Assembly (NCBI RefSeq): GCF_000400365.1
Contig: NZ_BAOG01000108.1
Coordinates: forward strand, 1-58,330
DNA: 58,330 bases
Reading direction: 5' to 3'
Origin: Vibrio jasicida CAIM 1864 = LMG 25398
GTDB lineage: Bacteria; Pseudomonadota; Gammaproteobacteria; Enterobacterales; Vibrionaceae
Shown here: positions 16,654 to 25,032 of the stretch, one piece after another
Position numbering within the stretch: position 1 is the stretch's first letter
Layout of the letters: each line of letters begins with the position of its first letter
Program-made: the position numbers and the translations under genes
The notes under the pieces: generated by a model
What the model saw: the letters and a program-made list of their open reading frames with translations, nothing else
What the model was told of the DNA's origin: nothing
Database searches by the model: none

Positions 16654-18417
16654 ATGGAACTTCAACACATTACCAACAGCAATTGGCTTTCCACCTCATG
16701 GGATAGAAGTGAGCAAGCCGGTTTAAAACAGCGACGTCGACCAGACGATATTCGCGTAACTTCCGCGTTTCTTGAAGACAGACGCCACCAACTCAATTTC
16801 TTGATCGATGCGGTCAAACAATTCGCTCTTCCCTTGTTTAACCAGCTATTCGCTCACAGCGACAGTCGCCTAATATTGACCGATGCGGAAGGCGTGATCA
16901 TTGGAAGTTGGGGACAACCCAAATTCCGTGAAAAGTTGACCGAGATTGCTCTCAGTTCTGGTGCATGCTGGCAAGAAAAGCTCAAAGGAACGAATGCCAT
17001 TGGTACGGCATTAGTGGAAGCAAAACCCGTCTCTGTGATTGGTGACCAGCACTTCATACAACATCATCGTTTCATCAGTTGTTCGGCAAGCCCTATCTTT
17101 GATCATTTGGGTCACTTGATTGGGGTTCTCGACATCACCAGTGAACAAAAGAAGCATGACTTTTCAACACAGGTCTTAGTGCAAAACATGGTTCAGCAAG
17201 TGGAGAACCAACTGCTCAACCAAATCCCTCAAGGGCACATTCGAGTTGATTTAGCTTGTGAGCAAGGTTTACTGAATAGCGGTTGGCAAGGCATCATCAT
17301 CGCCAATGAAGAGGGTCAGATTCTGGCTCATAACCAAGTTGCCTCACAGCTGCTGGATCAAACCAACGTTGTTGGACAGCAACTCGCCTCCATACTCGAC
17401 GATTCTGCCAGTAACCAATCTTTAGTCTTCAAAACTCAGCCACTATCGGAGCGTAAAACATCATCTCGTGCCATTTCTGCCTCTAATGACCTGCATTATG
17501 GCGACACCACCGTCGAGCACTGCTGGCAGCAAGCTAATCGCGTAATCGACAAAGACATAAGCTTGTTGATCCTTGGCGAAACAGGCGTAGGTAAAAATGA
17601 GTTTGTTAAAGCTCTGCACAAAAACAGCCAGAGAAAAAACGGGCCCTTGGTGTCCGTGAACTGCGGTGCGCTGCCGAAAGACTTGGTCGAATCCGAACTG
17701 TTTGGTTATGTCGCAGGTGCCTTCACCGGAGCAAACAACAAAGGCTACCAAGGTAAGATCCGTCAAGCGCACAAAGGCATCTTGTTCTTAGATGAAATCG
17801 CAGACTTACCATTAGAAGCGCAAAGCCGACTGCTGCATGTGCTACAAGACAAAACCGTGTTGCCTGTCGGCTCTAACCAAACCATCCAAGTGGATACACA
17901 AATCATCGCCGCCACACACAAAGACTTAGAGCGATTGGTTGAGCAAGGGGAATTTCGTCAGGATCTTTATTACCGTTTGAACGGATTAATCGTTGAGCTG
18001 CCTCGTTTCCAAGAGCGTAGTGACAAACAAGCACTGATTGAAAACATTCATCGTCGTCACGCCGAGTCTGAACAAAGCATTTGCCCTCACCTGCTGTCAT
18101 TAATGTTGGGCTATGGTTGGCCGGGGAATCTGCGTGAGCTCGACAGCTTAATCAAAGTGTCAGCCTTGATGGCGCAAGGAGAAGTGCAACTCGAGCTTAG
18201 CCACGTACCGAACCACCTTGCCAAAAAGCTAAGCCAAACAAACGCTATCGAACAAGTGGATACGTCAAAAACCAGAGACATGCGTACGACTGTGGAAGAT
18301 AAGTTGGTGAAAACCTACCAAGCAAACCAAGGCAACATCAGTAAAACCTCGCGCATGTTGGGTCTGAGCCGCAATACCATTTATCGCAAACTCAAGAGTC
18401 TTGGTATGCTGAAATAA
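16654..18417 (+). CDS. Sigma-54-dependent activator, AcoR-like
   Basis: A bacterial enhancer-binding protein, 587 aa. Residues about 60-170 resemble the AcoR-type GAF sensor, and 205-250 a PAS-like segment. The AAA+ core has Walker A G308-E-T-G-V-G-K-N, the sigma-54 contact loop G355-A-F-T-G-A, and Walker B G-I-L-F-L-D-E (375-381). A Fis-type helix-turn-helix (N-I-S-K-T-S-R-M-L-G-L-S-R-N-T-I-Y-R-K) closes the chain. It is divergent from the ExaC/AldB-type dehydrogenase, its likely target. Dyads directly before the start suggest it represses or activates itself. The start has no strong ribosome-binding site. The effector is unknown, with aldehydes, acetoin or alcohols known for relatives. Confidence 0.93.
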   Translation: MELQHITNSNWLSTSWDRSEQAGLKQRRRPDDIRVTSAFLEDRRHQLNFLIDAVKQFALPLFNQLFAHSDSRLILTDAEGVIIGSWGQPKFREKLTEIALSSGACWQEKLKGTNAIGTALVEAKPVSVIGDQHFIQHHRFISCSASPIFDHLGHLIGVLDITSEQKKHDFSTQVLVQNMVQQVENQLLNQIPQGHIRVDLACEQGLLNSGWQGIIIANEEGQILAHNQVASQLLDQTNVVGQQLASILDDSASNQSLVFKTQPLSERKTSSRAISASNDLHYGDTTVEHCWQQANRVIDKDISLLILGETGVGKNEFVKALHKNSQRKNGPLVSVNCGALPKDLVESELFGYVAGAFTGANNKGYQGKIRQAHKGILFLDEIADLPLEAQSRLLHVLQDKTVLPVGSNQTIQVDTQIIAATHKDLERLVEQGEFRQDLYYRLNGLIVELPRFQERSDKQALIENIHRRHAESEQSICPHLLSLMLGYGWPGNLRELDSLIKVSALMAQGEVQLELSHVPNHLAKKLSQTNAIEQVDTSKTRDMRTTVEDKLVKTYQANQGNISKTSRMLGLSRNTIYRKLKSLGMLK

Positions 18418-18437
18418 TGAAGTGTGAGAGATAAAAA

Positions 18438-18461
18438 AAGAGCACCTCTTTGGGTGCTCTT
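18438..18461. terminator. Terminator after the AcoR-like gene
   Basis: AAGAGCACC (18438-18446) and GGTGCTCTT (18453-18461) form a 9-bp stem with a 6-base loop, with A7 before it and CTTGTTTT after. It can serve both the rightward activator and the leftward 45-residue gene. Confidence 0.88.
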
Positions 18462-18480
18462 CTTGTTTTGAAACCTAGCC

Positions 18481-18618
18481 TTACAGTCCGCCTTCTTGCT
18501 GCGCCTGTTTTACTAATGCCTGACGTTGAGTTTCCGTTTCAGAATTCACTTTCTGTTCCTTGTGCGTTTCCTGATCCATATCTGCCGGAATGAAAACAAA
18601 GTACTTGTTAAGAGTCAT
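18481..18618 (-). CDS. Small hydrophilic protein (45 aa), unknown
   Basis: A 45-codon frame begins at ATG 18618 and ends at TAA 18481. A clear ribosome-binding site (TTGAGG, 8 bases before the ATG) and a shared terminator 20 bases past the stop support it. The product starts MTLNKYFVFIPAD and continues as a charged, Gln/Glu/Lys-rich helix with no cysteine and no membrane span. The family is not recognised. It is too short for many gene finders. Confidence 0.6.
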   Translation of the reverse strand: MTLNKYFVFIPADMDQETHKEQKVNSETETQRQALVKQAQQEGGL

Positions 18619-18960
18619 CGTAAGAACCTCAATTAATAGTGTTAAATCACCTTCTTGGTAAATGTAAACAACACCAGCAAAAACGACTTATGCCGGTTCC
18701 TTGTTGTAGGTTTCAAAAAATAGAGGATGTTTGTCTACTAAACATCCTCCATATGCATGCTAATTATAGGAGGAGATCAAGGGCTTACCTAACACTGTTT
18801 TTCATCTTTTACGTAATCTTAGTTTCGATATCAGTATTGATACACCATACCCTTACGAGCTAACTCTATGTCACAAAAGAAAAAAATGATGCAGATTTTA
18901 TTGGAACAGAGGATGAGAGGCGTTGATACTTAAAGCTCAATGTTTTGAGGCGCTTACTTC
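18619..18960. promoter_or_regulatory. Intergenic region with a strong hairpin and minus-strand promoter-like box
   Basis: This 342-base gap lies between the divergent 45-residue gene and the LysR gene. GAGGATGTTT (18723-18732) and AAACATCCTC (18740-18749) form a perfect 10-bp stem with a 7-base loop. Leftward it is followed by TATTTTTTG, like an intrinsic terminator. On the same strand a perfect TATAAT box (complement of 18762-18767) lies just upstream of it. This would give a very short RNA or a leader attenuator for the small gene. A 74-codon rightward frame (18639-18863) has no coding character. Confidence 0.4.
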
Positions 18961-19863
18961 GTGAAAAATACCATTGATTTAAATTTGTATCGCTTTCTTT
19001 ATCTACTCAGCCAGCAAAAAACGCAGGCGAAAGTGTGTCACACCCTCGACATCAGCAAAGCGACTTTTACTCGACAGCTCGCCGAATGTCGCCAGCGATT
19101 TGACAACGAACTGTTCAATGCAGAGAAAGGCTTCTACACCCCCACTCTCCTTTGCCAGCAGCTATGTGAAGCCATAAGCGAGCCGTTAGAACAGCTTGAG
19201 CAGATACCGCAACTGGCACAAAGCTACAATGCGAATCAGCATGCGAACGAATACCTATTCAGCATTATCAATCCTCTTTCTGCCATGTTGACGATTCCTT
19301 TGGTCACCGCCCTCACAACAGAAGAGCAAAAGCCTAAGATCGCCTTTATTGATTGGTCGATTGAAAGCATAGAAAACCCCAAACGTGGTGCTGTCGCGAT
19401 TGGTATTGGTGGTTTTCCGAATGAACTCAATGAAAGGATGGTAGAACGCAAAGTCAGCTCAGTGCCGATTTTCGCTTACGTCAATGATCAACACCCACTC
19501 AGTCAACAGCAAGAAATAGAGCTGAGTGATATGGAGAACCTAGATACTGTGCGCGTCTCAATGGGATCGCTCGATGTGAGCGCTTATTACGAGCGAATGC
19601 GTAAGTTGACTGGCGTGAATCTAGAACAAAAGCTGACTGTCTCCTCCATGAGTGCTGCGCTAGATTGCGTCAAATTCAGCCCGTATGTATTTGTCGGTAT
19701 GTATATCGATGACCAAGAGCTACCCGCAGGCATTCGTCGATTACCTTTGAAGTTGGAAGGTAAACCCATGATGTTTGACGTAGGTATTCAGTACCATCGT
19801 GCCTTCTACCAACACCCAATCATTGCGCAAGTAGAAGCATTTATTAAACAAGCACTTAGATAA
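18961..19863 (+). CDS. LysR-family transcriptional regulator
   Basis: A LysR-type regulator, 300 aa, from a GTG start. An N-terminal winged helix-turn-helix (about 8-65, with T-L-D-I-S-K-A-T-F-T-R-Q-L-A as recognition region) is followed by a periplasmic-binding-like effector domain (about 90-295). GAGG lies about 9 bases before the GTG, and no better ATG is near. The HTH diverges from the usual LysR consensus. It points toward, but is convergent with, the DUF1254 gene, with a shared terminator between. Target and effector are unknown. Confidence 0.85.
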   Translation: MKNTIDLNLYRFLYLLSQQKTQAKVCHTLDISKATFTRQLAECRQRFDNELFNAEKGFYTPTLLCQQLCEAISEPLEQLEQIPQLAQSYNANQHANEYLFSIINPLSAMLTIPLVTALTTEEQKPKIAFIDWSIESIENPKRGAVAIGIGGFPNELNERMVERKVSSVPIFAYVNDQHPLSQQQEIELSDMENLDTVRVSMGSLDVSAYYERMRKLTGVNLEQKLTVSSMSAALDCVKFSPYVFVGMYIDDQELPAGIRRLPLKLEGKPMMFDVGIQYHRAFYQHPIIAQVEAFIKQALR

Positions 19864-19903
19864 ACCACTAGATTCAATTGCCACATCGTCAACGAATACA
19901 AAA

Positions 19904-19929
19904 AAGCCGACCAATAAACAGGTCGGCTT
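19904..19929. terminator. Bidirectional terminator between LysR and DUF1254 genes
   Basis: AAGCCGACC (19904-19912) and GGTCGGCTT (19921-19929) form a 9-bp stem with an 8-base loop, with A-rich sequence on the left and TACTTCTTC on the right. It separates two convergent genes. Confidence 0.85.
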
Positions 19930-19962
19930 ACTTCTTCAGCTTCTAGGACTTAAGCTCTTATC

Positions 19963-21483
19963 TTATTTAACCTCAGTGATATCACTTGGCTTCCAAGTAC
20001 CGTCGTACCAAGGTTCTAATGGGCCATATACACGCAAGATGGTGAACCAGCCTTTGTTAGGTACGGTTTGAATCCAGTTTGCTTCTTTGCCTTTTGGTGC
20101 TTGCGGGCCAAAGTACAAATCAATCGAGCCATCTGAGTTCTCAAGCATCTCATCACGTTTGTCGTTCTTGCTTGGGAACGGTTGGCTCGTTTGTAGCTCC
20201 GAACGTGTTTGCGTATCGTAAGCCACCACAGACCAGAAGTTCTTCGCTGGCACATTGGCAGGAATCGTCAGTTTGTAATTCTTGCCACCATCAAAGTACT
20301 CGCCTTGCGCAGACTTATCGACAATCGCGTACTTAGACCCTTTACCAACCATCTTCAATGCCATTGCAGGCGTGTTAACCGTTGCCATGTAGAAGAAATA
20401 GGTACGTGCATCTAGGTTTCGTCCACCGTTCCCTTCTTCAATTAGCCACTGGTAGTCGTTGCCAATGAATGCGGTTTTCCAGTTACGATCGTTCCAAATA
20501 TATGCATTCTCGGTGCGTGGGTTGAACATCAGTGCACGTGCCGTTGCATTACCAATCGCAGCACCATCTTCAAGGATCTTTTGCATGCGAGCATCCGGTG
20601 CAAATGGTTTGCCCTTCTGAATACCGATAGTCGCAATCAAACCACGCATTTCTGGGTCGATGAATTCAATCGGCTCTTTGTCGATCACCGTTTTGATTTC
20701 ATCATAGAAATGGTTGTCGTTCGCATGGATAGTATTGAAGGACTTACCACTACCTGAGATGAATTCCATCTTCGGTTGTTCGCCTTTCTTCGCCAGTGGG
20801 TAAATCTTCAAACCTGTGTGGTATGAGTTAACCGCTGCATCCGTCTTACCATCTTTCAGGAAGCCACGCGCAATAAACCAGTTGGTATAACTTGTCGATT
20901 GCGAAACATGATAACCCTCAGGTACTGGCCCCTCATAGTTTGGTGGCAAGATGAGGTATTTACCGCCCTGACCTTTATCTGGACCTACAACGCCCATATC
21001 GGTCACAAAACGGAAGAAGGCATCGTTGACTGTAGTTGGCCCCATGCCCGGCGGGATTTCCACAACCGTTGGACCATCACGTTCTAAATCAAGAAATGCC
21101 GATGCGTAAACCGTATCCGTGTTACCCGTTAAAAATAGCGGGTTTGAATCCATCAGATCATCAAACAGCATCACCTGATTTGAATTGGTTAGCCCCATCT
21201 TCTCATGCCCGACTCTCAACGCTTCCATAGAGGCCATAGGAATCGCGTTCATAAACACTTCTGTCGCACGCATGGTATCGAGATTGTTGTACAGCGTATC
21301 CATGGTTTGTTGGCTTGGCACGCCATCCTTGAAATTCAGAGTACCAATGCTGGTTTCAACCTTATCAGGTGTCATGATGCTTGATGGAATGTCAGTGTTG
21401 TAAGCGCCTGTGCTTGCCATCACTGATGATGAAACCAATAGGCTGGTAATCAATGCGACACGTTTAAGTTGAGTCTTTAACAT
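19963..21483 (-). CDS. DUF1254/DUF1214 domain protein, exported
   Basis: A 506-aa protein with the DUF1254 (about 60-190) plus DUF1214 (about 370-490) pair, common in marine and environmental bacteria. The start at ATG 21483 is preferred. AGGAAA lies 7 bases upstream, and the chain then opens with a good signal peptide (MLKTQLKRVALITSLLVSSS, cleavage after VMA near residue 24). A TTG 15 codons earlier would bury the signal. Family segments include N-T-D-T-V-Y-A-S-A-F-L-D-L and the C-terminal W-I-Q-T-V-P-N-K-G-W-F. It is periplasmic, with no established reaction. Neighbours give no pathway. Confidence 0.88.
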   Translation of the reverse strand: MLKTQLKRVALITSLLVSSSVMASTGAYNTDIPSSIMTPDKVETSIGTLNFKDGVPSQQTMDTLYNNLDTMRATEVFMNAIPMASMEALRVGHEKMGLTNSNQVMLFDDLMDSNPLFLTGNTDTVYASAFLDLERDGPTVVEIPPGMGPTTVNDAFFRFVTDMGVVGPDKGQGGKYLILPPNYEGPVPEGYHVSQSTSYTNWFIARGFLKDGKTDAAVNSYHTGLKIYPLAKKGEQPKMEFISGSGKSFNTIHANDNHFYDEIKTVIDKEPIEFIDPEMRGLIATIGIQKGKPFAPDARMQKILEDGAAIGNATARALMFNPRTENAYIWNDRNWKTAFIGNDYQWLIEEGNGGRNLDARTYFFYMATVNTPAMALKMVGKGSKYAIVDKSAQGEYFDGGKNYKLTIPANVPAKNFWSVVAYDTQTRSELQTSQPFPSKNDKRDEMLENSDGSIDLYFGPQAPKGKEANWIQTVPNKGWFTILRVYGPLEPWYDGTWKPSDITEVK

Positions 21484-21754
21484 AAGAGTTTCCTGCGTTT
21501 TCAGTTGGGATGCATTTACTTTAGTCAAAGATAAAAATCATTTTTGACGCTCAACAGAATCAAAAATGCTGTCCTAAGCATTATGCAATGAAACTCACAA
21601 CAATTGGCGATTGAAAACTGTCTACCAGGTCAATATTTAATCTTTTTTGAGAAATATTTAGCCTACTTTTTGGGTATCTTCTGAGCAAAAAAGAGACAAT
21701 ACAAATGCGGAGTGAAAACACTCTGGCTCTACCCACTAAGCTCTGGGAGGCGTT

Positions 21755-21961
21755 ATGAAAAGTAAAAAATTAGGTCATGTAATGTCATTCAGCAGAATGT
21801 TTTCCTTCATTGCCTTTCTGACAGCCACATTCGCTTGGGTATTAAGTATGTATGCCCTCTTTACGGTTTCCGTTGTGGCACTTTTCGTCAGTGGACTTCT
21901 CTACTTGAATGACAAATTCGGCCATCACCCAAAAGGCAATGTAAAAGAAAAGAGCGCTTAG
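21755..21961 (+). CDS. Small membrane protein (68 aa), unknown
   Basis: A 68-residue protein with a strong ribosome-binding site (GGGAGG, 5 bases before the ATG). It has two hydrophobic helices (about 14-32 and 35-53) and a basic C terminus (HHPKGNVKEKSA). An intrinsic terminator overlaps its stop codon, so it is a complete single-gene unit. A 190-base upstream gap supplies the promoter. No family was recognised. Confidence 0.7.
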   Translation: MKSKKLGHVMSFSRMFSFIAFLTATFAWVLSMYALFTVSVVALFVSGLLYLNDKFGHHPKGNVKEKSA

Positions 21962-21970
21962 ACGCTCTTT
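21949..21970. terminator. Terminator overlapping the stop codon of the 68-aa gene
   Basis: AAAGAGCG (21949-21956) and CGCTCTTT (21963-21970) form an 8-bp stem with a 6-base loop containing the stop codon TAG (21959-21961). It also lies 6 bases past the stop of the leftward 177-aa gene and can terminate both convergent units. Confidence 0.75.
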
Positions 21971-21975
21971 GAGTA

Positions 21976-22509
21976 CTAATGAACAATGCTCCTAGACTTC
22001 AGATAAGCATTTATTTCATCAAGTTGATATAAGTTGCCGTCTTCGGTCATAGTCAACATCGTCTCATCTCGACATAACTCAGGCTCTCTGACCATTACCT
22101 CAATGCTCGGCTTACTCGATGCTAAAGAAAATAACGGGCATTCATAGTAGCCTTGACCTGTCGCGAGTGAAATTAATCTTTCTTGCTCTATAAGAGAAGC
22201 GGGCCACGCTAGAGCTATTGCTGACAACAACATAACTTCAAGCGAACGACTTAATGCCGTCGACACGGCTTTGCCTATCTTTGCTTTGTATATGGCATAA
22301 ACACAACTTACAAGAATAGTGATACTAGCGCCAATAACGATTACATAGCGCGTATTAATGTAGATTATTTGATATTGCTTAGCTAATTGAACCTGTAAGC
22401 TTAGAGATTCGAAATGATCACTGAGCAACGTAAAAGCAATGCCACATGTAATCAAGCTGATAACAAGAGCGACCAGGCTAACTTTTTTTATGCTTGGCGT
22501 ATCATCCAT
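21976..22509 (-). CDS. Unknown membrane protein (177 aa), possible immunity partner
   Basis: A 177-residue protein with an N-terminal helix (about 10-29), a second helix (about 52-73) and a third hydrophobic stretch (about 90-105). A polar C-terminal domain with a cysteine pair (C123 and C141) probably faces the periplasm. The ATG overlaps the end of the upstream 310-codon gene by 8 bases, with TAAGG 8 bases before it, so translation is coupled. Both genes are AT-richer than their housekeeping neighbours. No family was recognised. A membrane-anchored partner encoded just after a membrane-active protein is the layout of a toxin/immunity pair, which is inference only. Confidence 0.65.
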   Translation of the reverse strand: MDDTPSIKKVSLVALVISLITCGIAFTLLSDHFESLSLQVQLAKQYQIIYINTRYVIVIGASITILVSCVYAIYKAKIGKAVSTALSRSLEVMLLSAIALAWPASLIEQERLISLATGQGYYECPLFSLASSKPSIEVMVREPELCRDETMLTMTEDGNLYQLDEINAYLKSRSIVH

Positions 22510-23434
22510 TATTAAACCTTAGAAACTGATTCATAGCTCGAGCTGATTTATATCTTTGAATCTTCATCTCGCTTTCATGTTTTACTTGAGCCTCAACAAA
22601 ACTGTTTAACTGAGCGATCAGTCTCTTTTTAACTAGGTATTCGCCCTCCAAATACTCTAAAAATAATCCGAAGATTGCTGCGACAGCGATACCGAATCCT
22701 ATTGGCACTAATACCGTAGTTGTCACAGCAGAAATCATTACACCAGCGACATAGCCCAGTACTCCAGAAATAGCAGCTATTACAATATCAGTTGAAACAT
22801 TTACAACCCAGTTAGACAGTAAGTAGTCTTTTTTGAGAGCAAGTTCTAGTGTTCTGAAAGGCACAGAATAAATAACCGTTAAGATCACACCACCTTTTGC
22901 AGCAGCCTTTAAGCCAAGTTTTCCTATCCCCAAAGCCAGCATCTGTGCATTCGAGGATAAATACCTTGACTGTTTGATAATACTACGTAATTTATGGTTG
23001 CCAGAAAAACTAATATAACTTTGTGCTCCCTTCTTTGTGATTTCATACTTCCCTAGTATTGAACCACCTTTCTTAAGGTCCTCGGCTAAGAGATAAAACG
23101 CAGATAAGTCATGTATTAAACTTCCCTTTGCACTGATAACCTCTACTAACTCCATTCCCGTTATTAAGTCGGTTATTTGCTGTTCATTTAACCCTTTCAT
23201 TTTCTTTTCAAATAACCAAAGATCGACGAGTCCCTTTTGGTCTAGTACATAAATATCTACTTCATGCATGTCTAAAGACTTTAGACATTGATCTCTTTGA
23301 CTTTTGTTTCTCTTGCTCAAACACTGAAATCTATCGCTTGCCATACACTTATTCCCAAACCTGATGTTGAGAAGTATTTTAAGGAGAGTGCTGAAAGGTT
23401 CTTCTCCATTTGTGAGAACTGCGTTTGACTTCAA
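22502..23434 (-). CDS. Unknown protein with glycine-rich membrane domain, candidate membrane-active toxin
   Basis: A protein of up to 310 aa. The first 160 residues are soluble and charged. Then come a glycine/alanine-rich hydrophobic stretch (about 164-192) and a long hydrophobic block (about 207-257), ending in a basic amphipathic tail. The start is uncertain: TTG 23434 has no ribosome-binding site, while ATG 23344 (residue 31) has GGGA 8 bases upstream and would give 280 aa. The gene starts only about 55 bases past the gnd terminator. C-terminal membrane insertion with a coupled small membrane protein resembles membrane-disrupting T6SS effectors of vibrios (the Tme type) in architecture. 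I do not recognise the sequence itself. Confidence 0.6.
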   Translation of the reverse strand: MKSNAVLTNGEEPFSTLLKILLNIRFGNKCMASDRFQCLSKRNKSQRDQCLKSLDMHEVDIYVLDQKGLVDLWLFEKKMKGLNEQQITDLITGMELVEVISAKGSLIHDLSAFYLLAEDLKKGGSILGKYEITKKGAQSYISFSGNHKLRSIIKQSRYLSSNAQMLALGIGKLGLKAAAKGGVILTVIYSVPFRTLELALKKDYLLSNWVVNVSTDIVIAAISGVLGYVAGVMISAVTTTVLVPIGFGIAVAAIFGLFLEYLEGEYLVKKRLIAQLNSFVEAQVKHESEMKIQRYKSARAMNQFLRFNNG

Positions 23435-23490
23435 ATCATTGTGAAACTGTTAGTTTTAGTACTATCTCTCTCATGAATTGCAGGTAATAA

Positions 23491-23517
23491 AAAAGGATGC
23501 CACTTGGGCATCCTTTT
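23491..23517 (-). terminator. Terminator of the zwf-pgl-gnd operon
   Basis: AAAAGGATGCC (23491-23501) and GGCATCCTTTT (23507-23517) form an 11-bp stem with a 5-base loop. Read leftward it ends in TTTTTTATTA. It lies 27 bases past the gnd stop. Confidence 0.93.
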
Positions 23518-23543
23518 GCTTTGATCAGTTTACTGACTGCGGA

Positions 23544-24992
23544 TTAAACGTCGTATGTTGTAGACGCTGTGTCGCCGCCAGTACCAGTCCAGTTTGTGTG
23601 GAAGAATTCACCACGTGGACGGTCGATACGCTCGTAAGTGTGAGCACCGAAGTAGTCACGTTGAGCTTGAAGTAGGTTCGCTGGTAGACGAGCTGTTGTG
23701 TAACCGTCTAGGAAAGATAGCGCTGAAATCGTACATGGCATTGGGATACCAGACTCTAGAGATTTCGCTGCTACTTTACGCCATGCTGCTAGGCTGCCTT
23801 GTAGGATGTTTTTGAAGTACTCATCAGAACCTAGGAAAGCAATGTCTGGGTTCGCTTCGTACGCATCACGGATGTTGCCCAAGAACGCAGAACGGATGAT
23901 ACAACCACCACGCCACATTAGAGCTACGTTACCGTAGTTTAGATCCCAACCATTCTCGTTAGACGCTTCGCGCATTAGCATAAAGCCTTGAGCGTAAGAG
24001 ATGATCTTAGAAGCTAGTAGCGCTTGACGTAGTGCATCAACCCACTCTTGCTTGTCGCCTTCAACTGTAGTGATTGTCTTACCGAATAGAGACTCAGCTT
24101 CCACACGTTGGTCTTTCAGTGCAGATAGACAACGAGAGAATACAGACTCAGAGATAAGCGTTAGTGGAATGCCTAGGTCTAGTGCGTTGATACCAGTCCA
24201 TTTACCAGTACCTTTTTGACCCGCAGTGTCTAGGATCTTCTCAACTAGAGGCTCACCGTCTTCATCTTTGTAGCCAAGGATGTCAGCAGTGATTTCAACA
24301 AGGTAGCTGTCTAGCTCAGTCTTGTTCCAATCAGCGAATACTGCTTGCATCTCGTCTGCAGACATACCAAGACCGTCTTTCATGAACTGGTAAGCTTCAG
24401 TGATAAGCTGCATGTCACCGTATTCGATGCCGTTGTGTACCATTTTAACGAAGTGACCAGCACCATCGTTACCAACCCAGTCACAACATGGCTCGCCAGC
24501 GTCAGTTTTTGCAGAGATACCTTGGAAGATTGGCTTAACCGCTTCCCAAGCTTCAGCCGCGCCGCCAGGCATGATTGAAGGACCAAAACGTGCACCTTCT
24601 TCACCACCAGATACACCAGTACCGATGAAGTGAATGCCTTTCTCACGGCAATGTGCTACGCGACGGTTTGTATCTGGGTAGTTAGTGTTACCACCGTCGA
24701 TGATGATGTCGCCTTCGTCTAGAAGCGGAATTAGGTTGTCAATGAACGTGTCAACAACGTCACCTGCACGAACCATAAGCATCACTTTACGTGGTGTTTC
24801 TAGCTTCTCTACTAGTTCTTCTAGAGAGTATGCACCGATGATGTTTGTGCCTTTCGCTGGACCTTCCAGGAACTCGTCTACTTTAGCAGCAGTACGGTTG
24901 TGAGCCACAACTTTAAAGCCGTGGTCGTTCATGTTTAGGATAAGGTTTTGCCCCATTACAGCAAGGCCGATTACACCGATATCACCTTTCAT
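23544..24992 (-). CDS. gnd: 6-phosphogluconate dehydrogenase, decarboxylating
   Basis: A cytosolic enzyme of the oxidative pentose phosphate pathway, 482 aa, converting 6-phosphogluconate to ribulose 5-phosphate, CO2 and NADPH. An N-terminal Rossmann fold (I-G-V-I-G-L-A-V-M-G-Q-N) carries the cofactor motif N-R-T near residue 33. The substrate segments V-S-G-G-E-E-G-A-R-F-G-P-S (near 130) and K-M-V-H-N-G-I-E-Y (near 185, catalytic Lys) are seen. The C-terminal R-G-E-F-F-H-T-N-W binds substrate. GGAGAGAAACA precedes the ATG. It is the third gene of the operon, 40 bases after pgl, and a strong terminator follows. Confidence 0.97.
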   Translation of the reverse strand: MKGDIGVIGLAVMGQNLILNMNDHGFKVVAHNRTAAKVDEFLEGPAKGTNIIGAYSLEELVEKLETPRKVMLMVRAGDVVDTFIDNLIPLLDEGDIIIDGGNTNYPDTNRRVAHCREKGIHFIGTGVSGGEEGARFGPSIMPGGAAEAWEAVKPIFQGISAKTDAGEPCCDWVGNDGAGHFVKMVHNGIEYGDMQLITEAYQFMKDGLGMSADEMQAVFADWNKTELDSYLVEITADILGYKDEDGEPLVEKILDTAGQKGTGKWTGINALDLGIPLTLISESVFSRCLSALKDQRVEAESLFGKTITTVEGDKQEWVDALRQALLASKIISYAQGFMLMREASNENGWDLNYGNVALMWRGGCIIRSAFLGNIRDAYEANPDIAFLGSDEYFKNILQGSLAAWRKVAAKSLESGIPMPCTISALSFLDGYTTARLPANLLQAQRDYFGAHTYERIDRPRGEFFHTNWTGTGGDTASTTYDV

Positions 24993-25032
24993 TGTTTCTC
25001 TCCAATTGTCTTTTATTCGACCAGCGGCCGCA

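Noticed and set aside
18639..18863. Rightward 74-codon frame
   Set aside because: No ribosome-binding site and no coding-like composition; it crosses a hairpin and a promoter-like box on the other strand.
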